Notes under the pieces: model-generated
Databases searched by the model: none
The model's input: only the letters and a program-made list of their open reading frames with translations
What the model was told of the DNA's origin: nothing
Shown: in pieces, positions 25,985 through 34,857 of the stretch
Numbering within the stretch: the stretch's first letter is position 1
Layout: each line of letters opens with the position of its first letter
Translations under genes and position numbers: made by a program
Assembly: GCF_021028955.1 (NCBI RefSeq)
Contig: NZ_JAIWPE010000014.1
Span: 23,764-87,763 of the forward strand
Direction of reading: 5' to 3'
Length of the DNA stretch: 64,000 nucleotides
Source of the DNA: Salipaludibacillus sp. CUR1
GTDB lineage: Bacteria; Bacillota; Bacilli; Bacillales; Salisediminibacteriaceae

Positions 25985-26007
25985 GTTAACATTCCGTTCA
26001 TATTTCT
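25985..26007. promoter_or_regulatory. Candidate response-regulator box, copy 1
   Basis: GTTAACATTCCGTTCATATT, 64-86 bases upstream of the response regulator gene, is matched by GTTAACGTTCTGTTCACATT at 28383, upstream of the MMPL gene. The nearly direct TTMAC/GTTCA repeats with ~10-bp spacing fit an OmpR/PhoB-type site. Confidence 0.5.
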
Positions 26008-26070
26008 GTGTAAAAATAGTTAGGTGAAGTATGCTATAGATAAAAGAAGCTTGTAAAGGAGAGGGGCGGG

Positions 26071-26769
26071 ATGAATCGTCCGGTTAAAATATTAACAGTC
26101 GAAGATGATCCGAATATTACCGAACTGATAGAGATGTATATGTTGAAAATGGGTTTTGAATCACTCATTGCTTTTGATGGAGAAGAAGGATTGGAAAAGT
26201 TTTTTGATGAGTCTCCTGATTGCATTATTTTGGATTTAATGCTGCCTAAGATAGACGGCTGGGAGGTCTGCAAAACGATTCGTCTGGAAGACCCGCTGAT
26301 CCCCATACTTATGCTCACAGGAAAAGGGGAAAGCTATGATATTATCAAAGGACTGGAAATAGGCGCCGATGATTATATCGTTAAGCCTTTTGACCCAAAT
26401 GAGTTGAGTGCCAGAGTGAAAGCTGCGTTAAGACGGACAAAAATCTCCGGCGAAATTAAAGAAAGTCTGGCTTTTTCCAATTTAAAAATTAATATGCAAG
26501 AGTTTAGGGTTTTTGCGGGAGATGAAGAACTTATCATGGCTCCTAAAGAAATGGCACTCCTTTATAACTTTGCGTCTAACCCAAATCAGGTTCTTTCAAG
26601 GCAGCAGTTATTAGACCGGGTATGGGGATATGATTTTGACGGAGACCCCCGTACCGTTGATGTCCATATCAAACGAGTAAGAGATAAACTGGCCAGCCAC
26701 AGCTCAGAATGGTCAATCACGACGATCAGAGGAATAGGCTACAGATTTGAGGAAAAATCCCATGATTAA
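26071..26769 (+). CDS. OmpR/PhoB-family response regulator
   Basis: A 232-residue regulator. The receiver domain has the acidic pocket E11-D12-D13, phospho-acceptor D55 in LDLMLP, the conserved Thr of MLTGKG and K105 in VKPF. A winged-helix DNA-binding domain occupies ~130-228 (LLDRVWGYDFDGDPRTVDVH, in part, and TIRGIGYRF). GGAGAGGGGCGGG precedes ATG. The gene overlaps the histidine kinase gene by 8 bases (ATGATTAA), so translational coupling is expected. A shared upstream box suggests it controls itself and the MMPL gene. Confidence 0.93.
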   Translation: MNRPVKILTVEDDPNITELIEMYMLKMGFESLIAFDGEEGLEKFFDESPDCIILDLMLPKIDGWEVCKTIRLEDPLIPILMLTGKGESYDIIKGLEIGADDYIVKPFDPNELSARVKAALRRTKISGEIKESLAFSNLKINMQEFRVFAGDEELIMAPKEMALLYNFASNPNQVLSRQQLLDRVWGYDFDGDPRTVDVHIKRVRDKLASHSSEWSITTIRGIGYRFEEKSHD

Positions 26770-28171
26770 AACAGGAAACATTTTCAAAAAGCTGTTTTTA
26801 AGCTATTCCTTAATCATATTTCTTTCGTTCGTGTTATTTGGGCTAGTGTTTATTTACTTATTTCATATAAATCTTTATGAGGAGTATGAGGAAACATATA
26901 CACACCATTATAATCAAGTGAAGAATCATCTGGAATTGCAAAGCCTTTACGGCTGGAACAATGAGGAAACGGCAGCTTCTTTAGAGTCAGCGTTGAATCA
27001 AAAAGGTTTTAGTATTATAGTGTACAACTCAGACGGGGCTCCCATTTATGTGCCGGACGATACCGTAACGGCAGTCAATGGAATAGACGCTGAACTCATT
27101 AGAGCAGCAGTGGCTGGAAACATGGTTTCTGAGGGAACCAGAATAGACGGCAGTTTAAGTTACCTGATTGCATCACCGCTCACTGTTTCTATGACTGACG
27201 AGTCTTTTACAATGGCTATGATCTTTTATGATCTGGATCATGAATACCGGCAAATGGTGTTTATGATACTTATCACTTTTACAATTACCATTGCTTTTGC
27301 AGGAGTTATTTTATGGTTTATCTCACGCAAAATCACCGCCCCTCTCCGTGATATGAATAATATTGCGATGAAGTACGCAAAAGGAGATTTCACCCACACT
27401 GTAAATGTGGCCTCTAATGATGAGATAGGCCAGCTGGGGCAAACATTTAATTATATGGCAGATGAATTGAACAGTCTTGAGCAAATGCGGAAAGATTTTA
27501 TAGCTAATGTCTCCCATGATTTGAGATCCCCCTTAACATCGATAAAGGGTTTCCTGGTGGCTCTGCTTGACGGGACCATACCTGATAAGAAAAGAGACCA
27601 CTATTATCTGTTAATGAAAGATGAAACAGAGCGTGTAATTAAATTAGTTAATGATACTCTTGATATGACCCAGCTGGAATCCGGTAAAATAAAATTAGAA
27701 CAAGAAAACTACAATTTGCAAAGGCAGCTGCAAAGGATCGTTGTCAAACTTGAACCCCAGCTGACTAAGAAAAATATTGAGTTAGAAATTATCTCTGATG
27801 ATAAAGATATTTATGTGTTCGCAGATCCGGCCCGTATTGAACAAGCATTGATAAATCTTTTGCAAAATGCGATCCAGTTTTCAGCTGGAAAAGCTAAAGT
27901 GACTATTTTTCTCGAAAAAAATAAGGATGAAGCGAGCATAAGGATTGAAGATACAGGAAAAGGAATTGCTCAGGAAGAATTGGCCCTTATTTGGGAGCGG
28001 TTTTACAAAGCTGACCGTTCACGGACTGATAAAGCGGGAACAGGGATTGGCTTATCAATTGTTAAATCGATTATGGATTTACACGGAGTTCCAATTCATG
28101 TCGAGAGTCAACTAGGCAAGGGCACGACCTTTTCATTTACACTTCCTTTAGGCAAAAATAAGGATGACTAG
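26762..28171 (+). CDS. Sensor histidine kinase (HAMP-HisKA-HATPase)
   Basis: A 469-residue membrane kinase. TM1 is at ~10-32, an extracellular sensor loop of ~130 residues follows, TM2 is at ~165-185, then HAMP to ~240, HisKA with phospho-acceptor H252 in NVSHDLRSP, and a HATPase_c domain with N box LINLLQNAIQ, G1 DTGKGIA, F box WERFYKADRSR and G2 GTGIGLSIV. ATG 26762 has GAGG about ten bases upstream and overlaps the regulator gene. A TTG at 26747 is possible but less likely. The partner is the regulator at 26071. Confidence 0.92.
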   Translation: MIKTGNIFKKLFLSYSLIIFLSFVLFGLVFIYLFHINLYEEYEETYTHHYNQVKNHLELQSLYGWNNEETAASLESALNQKGFSIIVYNSDGAPIYVPDDTVTAVNGIDAELIRAAVAGNMVSEGTRIDGSLSYLIASPLTVSMTDESFTMAMIFYDLDHEYRQMVFMILITFTITIAFAGVILWFISRKITAPLRDMNNIAMKYAKGDFTHTVNVASNDEIGQLGQTFNYMADELNSLEQMRKDFIANVSHDLRSPLTSIKGFLVALLDGTIPDKKRDHYYLLMKDETERVIKLVNDTLDMTQLESGKIKLEQENYNLQRQLQRIVVKLEPQLTKKNIELEIISDDKDIYVFADPARIEQALINLLQNAIQFSAGKAKVTIFLEKNKDEASIRIEDTGKGIAQEELALIWERFYKADRSRTDKAGTGIGLSIVKSIMDLHGVPIHVESQLGKGTTFSFTLPLGKNKDD

Positions 28172-28247
28172 CAGCGGTCACCAGGGGCTCAGCAAGCGTA
28201 CCATATGCCTTATCTGGTTGAGGCCGGCGGGAAATCTTAACAGCTTT

Positions 28248-28281
28248 AATCTCACTCTGATTTGTCAGGGTGAGATTTTTT
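28248..28281 (+). terminator. Rho-independent terminator of the two-component operon
   Basis: AATCTCACTCTGA / TCAGGGTGAGATT stem followed by TTTTTTT, about 75 bases after the kinase stop. Confidence 0.88.
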
Positions 28282-28382
28282 TAGCTTGAGCCATTTCAGA
28301 GGTTAAGCCAAGTTTAATAGAGACTCTTCACAAGGGGAGCTCGCTTGAAAAAACAGGACTGACCCGAAACTTACGTTCATTT

Positions 28383-28406
28383 GTTAACGTTCTGTTCACA
28401 TTCAGC
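28383..28406. promoter_or_regulatory. Candidate response-regulator box, copy 2
   Basis: GTTAACGTTCTGTTCACATT lies immediately upstream of a GATAAT -10-like element (28408-28413) and 67-90 bases before the MMPL gene. It matches the element at 25985 at about 17 of 20 positions and the same distance from its gene. Confidence 0.5.
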
Positions 28407-28472
28407 TGATAATCTAATGTTTGTCAGTCCTTAACAGACTAATTAAATATAATAAATGAAATGGGGATTAAT

Positions 28473-30656
28473 ATGAAGTTTGTGGCAGCTTTAACATCAA
28501 AGCGGAAGTTAGTCTGGTTGACGCTTATTCTCTGGGTTATTGCAACAGGGGTTTTAAGTGCAGCACCTTCAGCTGATGATTATACGGTTAACACAGGGGA
28601 GAATGATTTGCCTGAAGACGCCCAGGCGGTAATAGCAGAAAAGAAAGTTCAAACGTATTTTCCCGACGATGACGGTCAGTTAGCCCTGCTTGTTTTTACC
28701 TCTTCAGAAGAATGGCATGAAGAAAACTGGCAGGACATTTCACAAATCAGTGAATGGCTTGCCGATGATGACACGCTGCCCTCCATCGATTCAGTCGTTC
28801 CATTTCACCGGTTCCCTGATGATGTCCGGGAAGCTTTCCGGTCAGATGACGGCTTGACTATGGTGCTGCCGATGACATTGACAACCGGACTGGCTATGGA
28901 AGAGATCAATGAGACTATTACAGCTGTAGATGAGTACGGAAATGAACAGTTGGAGAAAGGGAAGATGTATGTAACCGGACCCGCTGGAATTGCATCTGAT
29001 ACGATTTCGATTTTTGCCGGTGCGAACTTAACTTTATTGTTCTCAACCATCGGCCTGGTATTGCTTCTGCTTATAATTATATACAGATCTCCTTTACTGG
29101 CGGTGATTCCATTAGTCGCTGCAGGATTTGTTTACCAGGTGACAGACAGAGTTCTTGGCTTATTAGCTGCAAACGGCGTGTTTACGATTGAAACGCAATC
29201 TCTATCAATCGTGATGATCCTGCTCTTTGGAGCTACCACGGACTACAGTTTATTTATTTTCTCCCGTTTCCGTGAGGAGTTAAGGTCCGTAGATAATAAG
29301 TACGAAGCTATGAGCCGTGCGGTTAAAGGCGTAGCTGAACCGATTTTTTTCAGTGGAGGAACCGTATTTGCAGCCATGCTTGTCCTGTTACTGGCATATT
29401 ACGGACCATACCAGAATTTCGCACCAACATTTGCTATAACAATTTTACTTGTGCTTCTGGCAGGTTTAACACTTATCCCGGCTTTGTTTACGATTGCAGG
29501 CCGGAGAGCTTTTTGGCCGTCGATCCCGAAAGTCGGAGAAGAAACCTTGAAGAAAAACCGCTTTTGGGGAGGAATTGGCGTATTAGTTACAAAAAAACCT
29601 CTTCTATCCGGAGGTTTAGTACTTCTTTTTCTAATAATTAATGCTATGAATGTTCCTTCTATTCAGTATTCCTTTAATTTAATCAAATCATTTCCTGAAG
29701 ACATGGGCTCCAGAATCGGCTTTGAAAAACTGGAAGAAAGCTTCCCGCCAGGGGAATTAGCTCCGGTGACGATTTTAATGGAAAATGCAGAGGGCTTTAG
29801 TTTAGATGAAGAAGAATGGAACAGCCTGGAGCATATGCAAAGTTTATTAGTGGAAAGAGAAGATATCTATGACGTTGAACTTCCTCCTTTGGAAGATTTG
29901 CAAGAAGGGCGGAGTATGAGTGAAAACGGGGAAGCTCTTCAATTGGAGCTTATCCTTGAGGGAAATCCTTACGATCAATCATCTTTAGATACATTAGACC
30001 GTTTAAAAAACTCAAAAGAGTTCCTGCTTGAGGAAAGTGGTCTCTCACAGGAGGATATCACTCTTTATTTTGCAGGAGAAACGGCCAAACAGGCAGAGGT
30101 GAGATCATTAAATGAACGGGATACATGGGTAGTGGCCCTGGTGGTAACGGCCGTAATTGTAGCCATGCTTATCTGGCATACACGATCGGTAATCGCCCCT
30201 GTATACATGATGTCTACAATTCTGCTGTCATATTTATCAGCTTTAGGACTGAGTTGGTTTATTTTTCACAATATACTGGGCTTTGAAGCGATGAGCTACC
30301 GGATACCGCTTTATGCCTTCGTCTTTTTAGTGGCTTTAGGAGTGGACTACAACATTATGCTGATTTCAAGAATTCGTGAAGAGAACCGTCATCATTCTAT
30401 CCGGCATGCCGTTCAGCGCGGGGTTGCTTTGACAGGAGGTGTCATCTCATCTGCTGGTCTAATTCTTGCCGCTACTTTCGGCGTCCTGATGACCCAGCCT
30501 CTTATGGAACTGTACATGTTCGGTTTTATTGTTGGTTTAGGAATTTTGCTTGATGCATTTTTAGTCAGAGGAATGCTCGTTCCAGCGATTGTCACAATCC
30601 TTGGACAATGGAACTGGTGGCCATCAGTCAGACAGAAGAACACCAATAATAATTAA
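28473..30656 (+). CDS. MMPL-family (RND-like) membrane transporter
   Basis: A 727-residue exporter-like protein with two repeats. Each has a first TM helix, a large extracellular domain (~30-180 and ~400-550) and a bundle of five to six helices. The helix-4 motifs are TTDYSLFIFSRFREEL (in part) and ALGVDYNIMLISRIREE, with the Asp-Tyr pair thought to carry protons. It resembles B. subtilis YdfJ. The substrate is probably a lipid or toxic amphiphile. ATG 28473 follows GGGGA at a short distance; ATG 28461 is also in frame. It is followed 17 bases later by a small membrane gene, and is probably controlled by the adjacent two-component system. Confidence 0.88.
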   Translation: MKFVAALTSKRKLVWLTLILWVIATGVLSAAPSADDYTVNTGENDLPEDAQAVIAEKKVQTYFPDDDGQLALLVFTSSEEWHEENWQDISQISEWLADDDTLPSIDSVVPFHRFPDDVREAFRSDDGLTMVLPMTLTTGLAMEEINETITAVDEYGNEQLEKGKMYVTGPAGIASDTISIFAGANLTLLFSTIGLVLLLLIIIYRSPLLAVIPLVAAGFVYQVTDRVLGLLAANGVFTIETQSLSIVMILLFGATTDYSLFIFSRFREELRSVDNKYEAMSRAVKGVAEPIFFSGGTVFAAMLVLLLAYYGPYQNFAPTFAITILLVLLAGLTLIPALFTIAGRRAFWPSIPKVGEETLKKNRFWGGIGVLVTKKPLLSGGLVLLFLIINAMNVPSIQYSFNLIKSFPEDMGSRIGFEKLEESFPPGELAPVTILMENAEGFSLDEEEWNSLEHMQSLLVEREDIYDVELPPLEDLQEGRSMSENGEALQLELILEGNPYDQSSLDTLDRLKNSKEFLLEESGLSQEDITLYFAGETAKQAEVRSLNERDTWVVALVVTAVIVAMLIWHTRSVIAPVYMMSTILLSYLSALGLSWFIFHNILGFEAMSYRIPLYAFVFLVALGVDYNIMLISRIREENRHHSIRHAVQRGVALTGGVISSAGLILAATFGVLMTQPLMELYMFGFIVGLGILLDAFLVRGMLVPAIVTILGQWNWWPSVRQKNTNNN

Positions 30657-30673
30657 TAGAAAGGAAGCAGAAA

Positions 30674-31132
30674 ATGTATTCAGCCTATTATATTTTTCAT
30701 ATTGCAGGAGTTGCTGTTTGGATAGGTTCGTTTGCAGCATTTGGCTTTTTGCTGCGTTCGCTTATTAAGAACAACGAGTCACTTGAAAAGTATACTTTTG
30801 TTATCAGTCGGATTCGGCTATGGATAAATGGAGGAGTAATTCCGAGTGCACTAATCGTTCTTATTACAGGGGTTCTGATGATCTTGCAATTCAATAGAGA
30901 GAATCTTCCCTTTTATCTGATTTTCATGGAGCAGGCAGGTTCTTTAGTAATATTATTTACTATTATTGTGGTGTCCGTATACAGCAGAAAATTAAGAACA
31001 AAGCTTCAGGGCCTCCCGCTAAAAAAAGAGAAAACGTTGGAATCAGTTGGATTAATGTATACAAACTATTTATTTACTTCCGCTGCATTAGCTCTGCTGA
31101 TTATTATGGTAGTGGGGATGAGATTAACGTAA
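30674..31132 (+). CDS. Small four-helix membrane protein, CopD/DUF2269-like
   Basis: A 152-residue protein with four predicted transmembrane helices (~5-27, 52-72, 80-102, 128-148). The first helix contains FHIAGVAVWIGSF, which resembles the His-x-x-x-x-x-WxG helices of CopD or cytochrome-like small membrane families. The function is unknown. AGAAAGGAAG precedes ATG 30674 and it follows the MMPL gene by 17 bases, so the two are probably co-expressed. Repeat array B begins 64 bases after the stop. Confidence 0.65.
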   Translation: MYSAYYIFHIAGVAVWIGSFAAFGFLLRSLIKNNESLEKYTFVISRIRLWINGGVIPSALIVLITGVLMILQFNRENLPFYLIFMEQAGSLVILFTIIVVSVYSRKLRTKLQGLPLKKEKTLESVGLMYTNYLFTSAALALLIIMVVGMRLT

Positions 31133-31195
31133 GAGTTGGTGCTGGCCCTGTGGCATGCTTACCCTCGGGCTGTGGACGATTTTTGTCGAAAATTG

Positions 31196-31446
31196 TTATA
31201 CGGTAGAGTTGAACGATTATACGGTAGAGTTTGAAGTTTATAACGTAGAGTTGAGCATTTATACGGTAGAGTCTCGCGATTATAACGTAGAGTTGGACAA
31301 TTATACGGTAGAGTCACACGATTATGACATCGATTTCCGACTTTATACGTAAAGTCACACGATTAAAACGTCGATTTCCCCGATTATACGGTAAAGTCAC
31401 ACGATTATAACGCCGATTTCCCCGATTATACGGTAGAGTCACCATA
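31196..31446. repeat. 21-bp tandem repeat array B (12 units)
   Basis: About twelve copies of the same TTATACGGTAGAGT-type unit as array A, starting at 31196 with 21-bp period (one copy is 20 bp). The units are more diverged than in array A; in the second half a variant ending CGATTTCC alternates with CAC. The leader CGATTTTTGTCGAAAATTG and the closing terminator are shared with array A. Confidence 0.9.
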
Positions 31447-31449
31447 ATA

Positions 31450-31483
31450 AAACCTCCCAGGGCGCCCGTCCTTGGGAGGTTTT
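31450..31483. terminator. Bidirectional terminator closing repeat array B
   Basis: AAAACCTCCCAGGGCGCCCGTCCTTGGGAGGTTTT, nearly identical to the hairpin after array A with a compensating A-T to G-C-type pair change. It also serves the convergent SDR gene. Confidence 0.88.
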
Positions 31484-31487
31484 CAGT

Positions 31488-32279
31488 TTAAAGCAGTGAT
31501 TCTGCGCCGTCTATAAACATTTCAGTCCCGGTTATATGGCTTGATGCATCAGAAGCGAGAAAGCATACGAGATCAGCGACTTGTTCCGGCTTACCTGACC
31601 GCTCTTCCAGAGGCTGGTTGCCTTCCGGGTATTCGACAGGAATCTCAACTTTCTCCAGCTGGTCTTCCTTAGGGTGAGTGTTCTCGCCAATGTTAGTCTC
31701 GATAGCTCCCGGACAAATGACATTTACACGGATATTGTAGTTTGCCAGCTCGAGGGCAGCCATTTTTCCAAAAGCGACCTGAGCTGCTTTAGAACTGCTG
31801 TATGCTGACATACCGAAATTGGAATAAACCCGATTGCCGTTAATTGAACTCGTTAGTATAATGCTGCCGCCATTCTCTTTCATATGAGGAATCGCACATT
31901 TTACTGTTAAAAAGGTGCTTTTTAAGTTAGTTGAGAGAGTCTCGTCCCATTCCTCAGGTTTTAAATCTTCGATAGGGGCGACAGTTCCGTTAATCCCTGC
32001 GTTGGCATAGATAATATCGAGCTGATTAAATTCACTGGCTGCTTGATTAAATGCCTGCTCCAGCTCACTTGGATTGGAAACATCGGCTTCAGCAACGATT
32101 GCTTCGCTGCCTGATGACTCTATTTCTTCTTTTACTGCCAGTAAGTCGTCTTTTTTCAGATCAATCAGACAGACTTTCACACCCTGCTTTGCCAAATGCA
32201 GGGCTGCGGCTCTGCCCATTCCGGATCCGCCCCCTGTTACCACAGCAGCTTTTCCCCGTAAAGACGTGTACTGATCCAT
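31488..32279 (-). CDS. Short-chain dehydrogenase/reductase (SDR)
   Basis: A 263-residue classical SDR. TGGGSGMGRAAALHLAKQG binds NAD(P), IDLKKDD is the acidic turn that favours NAD, NAGINGT follows, and the catalytic Ser-Tyr-Lys sits in TSSINGN and YSSSK. The end, GTEMFIDGAESL, matches the family's late GxxxxVDGG with AE for GG. The substrate is unknown. GAGGAAGAT precedes the start. It is monocistronic and convergent with repeat array B. Confidence 0.87.
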   Translation of the reverse strand: MDQYTSLRGKAAVVTGGGSGMGRAAALHLAKQGVKVCLIDLKKDDLLAVKEEIESSGSEAIVAEADVSNPSELEQAFNQAASEFNQLDIIYANAGINGTVAPIEDLKPEEWDETLSTNLKSTFLTVKCAIPHMKENGGSIILTSSINGNRVYSNFGMSAYSSSKAAQVAFGKMAALELANYNIRVNVICPGAIETNIGENTHPKEDQLEKVEIPVEYPEGNQPLEERSGKPEQVADLVCFLASDASSHITGTEMFIDGAESLL

Positions 32280-32670
32280 AATATCTTCCTCTTTTCTTTA
32301 TTGTTTAGTGGATAAAAATTTAAAATTTCCAGTTCATTTTTTTATTCCTTAAGAGACTCAAATTGAAACCTTTTCCAGGGGGAGCGGAATAAAGGGAACA
32401 GAGAGTAGTGGAATGAGATGTCTCAATATATAAACGACTAAGTATCTAAAATAAATTTTTTAAAATAGTAATTAAGAACCACTCCCTTAAGAAAGATAAT
32501 ATTCCAATATATTTAAAATAAAATTTGAAATCCTCTTGCCTTATGTGAGGAAAGAAGCCGATGTTATTTTAGCGTAAAAAATGATTTTTAAATATAAATT
32601 AGATAACATGCAATAAAAATATTTTAAAAAGTTAGTTATTTTCAAAAATCTAAAATTTTCAGAAAACGAG

Positions 32671-32699
32671 TTTACTTAAATAAAAGATTATGGTAAATT
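32671..32699 (+). promoter_or_regulatory. Candidate sigma-A promoter of the peptide ABC operon
   Basis: TTTACT (32671-32676), a 17-base spacer ending TGG and TAAATT (32694-32699), giving an extended -10. Confidence 0.5.
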
Positions 32700-32800
32700 G
32701 TCTAAAGATTAGAAAAATGATAGTGGCAGGGTGATATTTTTAAAAAGTAAAAAACAAACCTAACAGAGGATATAGAACGCTTACAGAACAGATACAGTTA

Positions 32801-32814
32801 TGTAAGCGCATACA
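32801..32814. promoter_or_regulatory. Candidate cre site (CcpA)
   Basis: TGTAAGCGCATACA fits the cre consensus TGWAARCGYTWNCW except for one position and is nearly palindromic. It lies ~95 bases after the predicted start point and 29 bases before the ATPase gene, a roadblock-type position. Confidence 0.5.
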
Positions 32815-32842
32815 TTAGTGCGGAAAAAAGGCGGTGTTAAGA

Positions 32843-33826
32843 TTGTCGGTATTATTGGACGTGAAGAATCTGCAAACACATTTCATAAGTAAGAAACAGA
32901 CAGTAAAAGCAGTGGACGGTATCGATATTTCTATTAAAAAAGGGGAAACGGTGGCACTCGTTGGGGAATCCGGTTCAGGGAAGAGTATGACGTCTCTTTC
33001 CATTATGCAGCTGGTTCCTTCTCCCGGCGGAGAAATAGTCGGGGGGGAAGTGAATTTTAACGGGAGGGACTTACTTAAACTGAAAGAAAAAGAGATGAGG
33101 AAAGTCCGGGGCAATGAAATTTCTATGATCTTTCAGGAACCTATGACTTCTTTAAATCCCGTACTGACTATCGGTGAGCAAATTACAGAAGTGCTCAGGT
33201 ACCATAAAAAAATGAGCAAAGAGCAGGCTCGTCGAAGGGCAGTGGAACTGTTAAAACTCGTTGGATTCTCAAGAGCAGAGGAAATGCTTAAAGATTATCC
33301 GCACAGATTGTCCGGAGGGATGAGGCAGCGGGTAATGATAGCGATGGCTATGAGCTGCGATCCCAAGCTATTAATTGCAGATGAACCGACCACAGCTTTG
33401 GATGTAACCATCCAGGCACAGATTCTTGAATTTATGAAGAATTTAACACACCAGTTTGAAACAGCGATTCTGCTCATTACTCATGATCTCGGGGTTGTTT
33501 CAGAAGTGGCTGACCATGTGGTCGTGATGTATGCCGGCCAGGTTGTAGAGACCTCAGATGTTGAGCGCTTGTTCGACGAGCCAAAGCATCCTTATACTCA
33601 AGGACTGTTGAACTCTATTCCAGCCATCGAAGGGGAAATCGAGAGGCTTCAATCTATTAAAGGCAATGTCCCTCTTCCAGATGAAATGCCTGCAGGCTGC
33701 CGCTTTGCTCCCCGTTGTCCTAAAGTATTTGATAAATGCCTGACTTCAAACCCGGAACTCATTCCGCAGGAACAAGGGCGTAAGGTAAGATGCTACCTGT
33801 ACGAAGAAGGAGAGGATGCGGTATGA
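32843..33826 (+). CDS. Peptide ABC transporter ATPase (DppD/OppD-like)
   Basis: A 327-residue ATPase. It has Walker A GESGSGKS, the Q loop FQEPMTSLNPV, signature LSGGMRQRVMIAM, Walker B LLIADEPTTALD and H loop ITHDLG, then the oligopeptide-type C-terminal extension with a four-cysteine cluster (GCRFAPRCPKVFDKC and later CYL) typical of Opp/Dpp ATPases. TTG 32843 has AAGGCGGTG six bases upstream; GTG 32834 overlaps that site. It overlaps the next gene by 4 bases (ATGA). First gene of a five-gene unit. Confidence 0.9.
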   Translation: MSVLLDVKNLQTHFISKKQTVKAVDGIDISIKKGETVALVGESGSGKSMTSLSIMQLVPSPGGEIVGGEVNFNGRDLLKLKEKEMRKVRGNEISMIFQEPMTSLNPVLTIGEQITEVLRYHKKMSKEQARRRAVELLKLVGFSRAEEMLKDYPHRLSGGMRQRVMIAMAMSCDPKLLIADEPTTALDVTIQAQILEFMKNLTHQFETAILLITHDLGVVSEVADHVVVMYAGQVVETSDVERLFDEPKHPYTQGLLNSIPAIEGEIERLQSIKGNVPLPDEMPAGCRFAPRCPKVFDKCLTSNPELIPQEQGRKVRCYLYEEGEDAV

Positions 33827-34857
33827 CACCAGAAATGAATACAGCAGTGAAATCAGGCAGGGCACAACAGGAAAAAACCTCTTCTGATGTGATTTTAGAG
33901 GTCAAAGATTTAAAGAAACATTTTCCCATAAAAACAGGGATCCTGCAGCGGACAACCGGTGTTATAAAAGCAGTAGACGGAGCGCATTTCTCTGTGAAAC
34001 GCGGTGAAACCATCGGCATTGTAGGAGAGTCAGGGTGCGGTAAATCAACGACGGGCAGGACGATTATCCGGCTATATGAACCGACTGAAGGCAAAATTAT
34101 CTATAAAGGCAATGATATCTCTCATCTTAAAGAAAAAGAGATGCGGAGTTCGATACGGCGTGACATACAAATGATCTTTCAGGATCCCTTCGCTTCACTT
34201 AATCCGAGGAAAACATTGGGCAGTATTTTGTATGAGCCTTTTAAAGTACATAACTTACATTCTGAAAAAGAACGCCAGGAGAAAATAGAATCTCTCTTGG
34301 AAATTGTCGGACTGGACGGCTCCTTTAAGAGCAGGTATCCGCACGAATTCTCCGGCGGACAGCGGCAGAGAATTGGCATTGCCCGTGCACTGACGACCCA
34401 GCCGGAATTAATTATTGCTGATGAACCTGTATCAGCCCTGGATGTGTCGATCCAGGCTCAAATTATTAATCTTATGGAAGACTTGCAGGAAGAGTTCGGA
34501 CTTACTTACGTGTTCATATCCCATGATCTGAGTGTGGTCAGGCATATCGCCGATACGGTAGGTGTTATGTATTTGGGGAATATGATGGAGCTTGCCCCTA
34601 AAGAAGACCTTTACCGGGAGCCTCTTCATCCCTATACGCGGGCGCTTTTGTCTGCTGTACCGGTGCCCCGTCAAAAAGGAGTAAAAACAAGGGAGAAGGT
34701 CGTATTAAAAGGGGATTTACCAAGCCCTTCAAATCCCCCGTCAGGATGTGTCTTTCACACACGGTGCCCGGAGGCGATGGAAGAGTGCAAAAAAGTAGTG
34801 CCAGCTTTTGAGGAGAAGAAAAGCGGCCATTATGTTGCCTGCCACCTTTATAAATAA
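33823..34857 (+). CDS. Peptide ABC transporter ATPase (DppF/OppF-like)
   Basis: A 344-residue ATPase, partner of the preceding one. KHFPIKTG at the start of the ATPase domain, Walker A GESGCGKST, QDPFASLNPR, FSGGQRQRIGIARAL signature, Walker B LIIADEPVSALD, and the C-terminal GCVFHTRCPEAMEEC cluster are OppF/DppF features. ATG 33823 overlaps the previous stop and has GAAGGAGAGG upstream, so the two ATPases are translationally coupled. An upstream in-frame start at 33790 would be inside the previous gene. Confidence 0.9.
   Translation: MTPEMNTAVKSGRAQQEKTSSDVILEVKDLKKHFPIKTGILQRTTGVIKAVDGAHFSVKRGETIGIVGESGCGKSTTGRTIIRLYEPTEGKIIYKGNDISHLKEKEMRSSIRRDIQMIFQDPFASLNPRKTLGSILYEPFKVHNLHSEKERQEKIESLLEIVGLDGSFKSRYPHEFSGGQRQRIGIARALTTQPELIIADEPVSALDVSIQAQIINLMEDLQEEFGLTYVFISHDLSVVRHIADTVGVMYLGNMMELAPKEDLYREPLHPYTRALLSAVPVPRQKGVKTREKVVLKGDLPSPSNPPSGCVFHTRCPEAMEECKKVVPAFEEKKSGHYVACHLYK

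Larger units (their letters stand above)
32280..32842. other. AT-rich intergenic region between divergent SDR and ABC operon
   Basis: About 560 bases, strongly AT-rich between 32440 and 32720, with no ORF that has a ribosome site. I can support only a promoter at 32671 and a cre-like site at 32801, both for the ABC operon. The remainder may hold the divergent SDR promoter. Confidence 0.5.

Noticed and set aside
25690..25989. 99-aa ORF with repeating LYGRV heptapeptides
   Set aside because: It is produced by the stop-free 21-bp repeat. The opposite strand (25671-25970) is equally open with TLPYN repeats, and array B is read in a different frame, so there is no sign of selection on a protein.
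31155..31352. 65-aa ORF with YTVE repeats in array B
   Set aside because: Same repeat artefact; it uses a different frame from array A and has no ribosome site.
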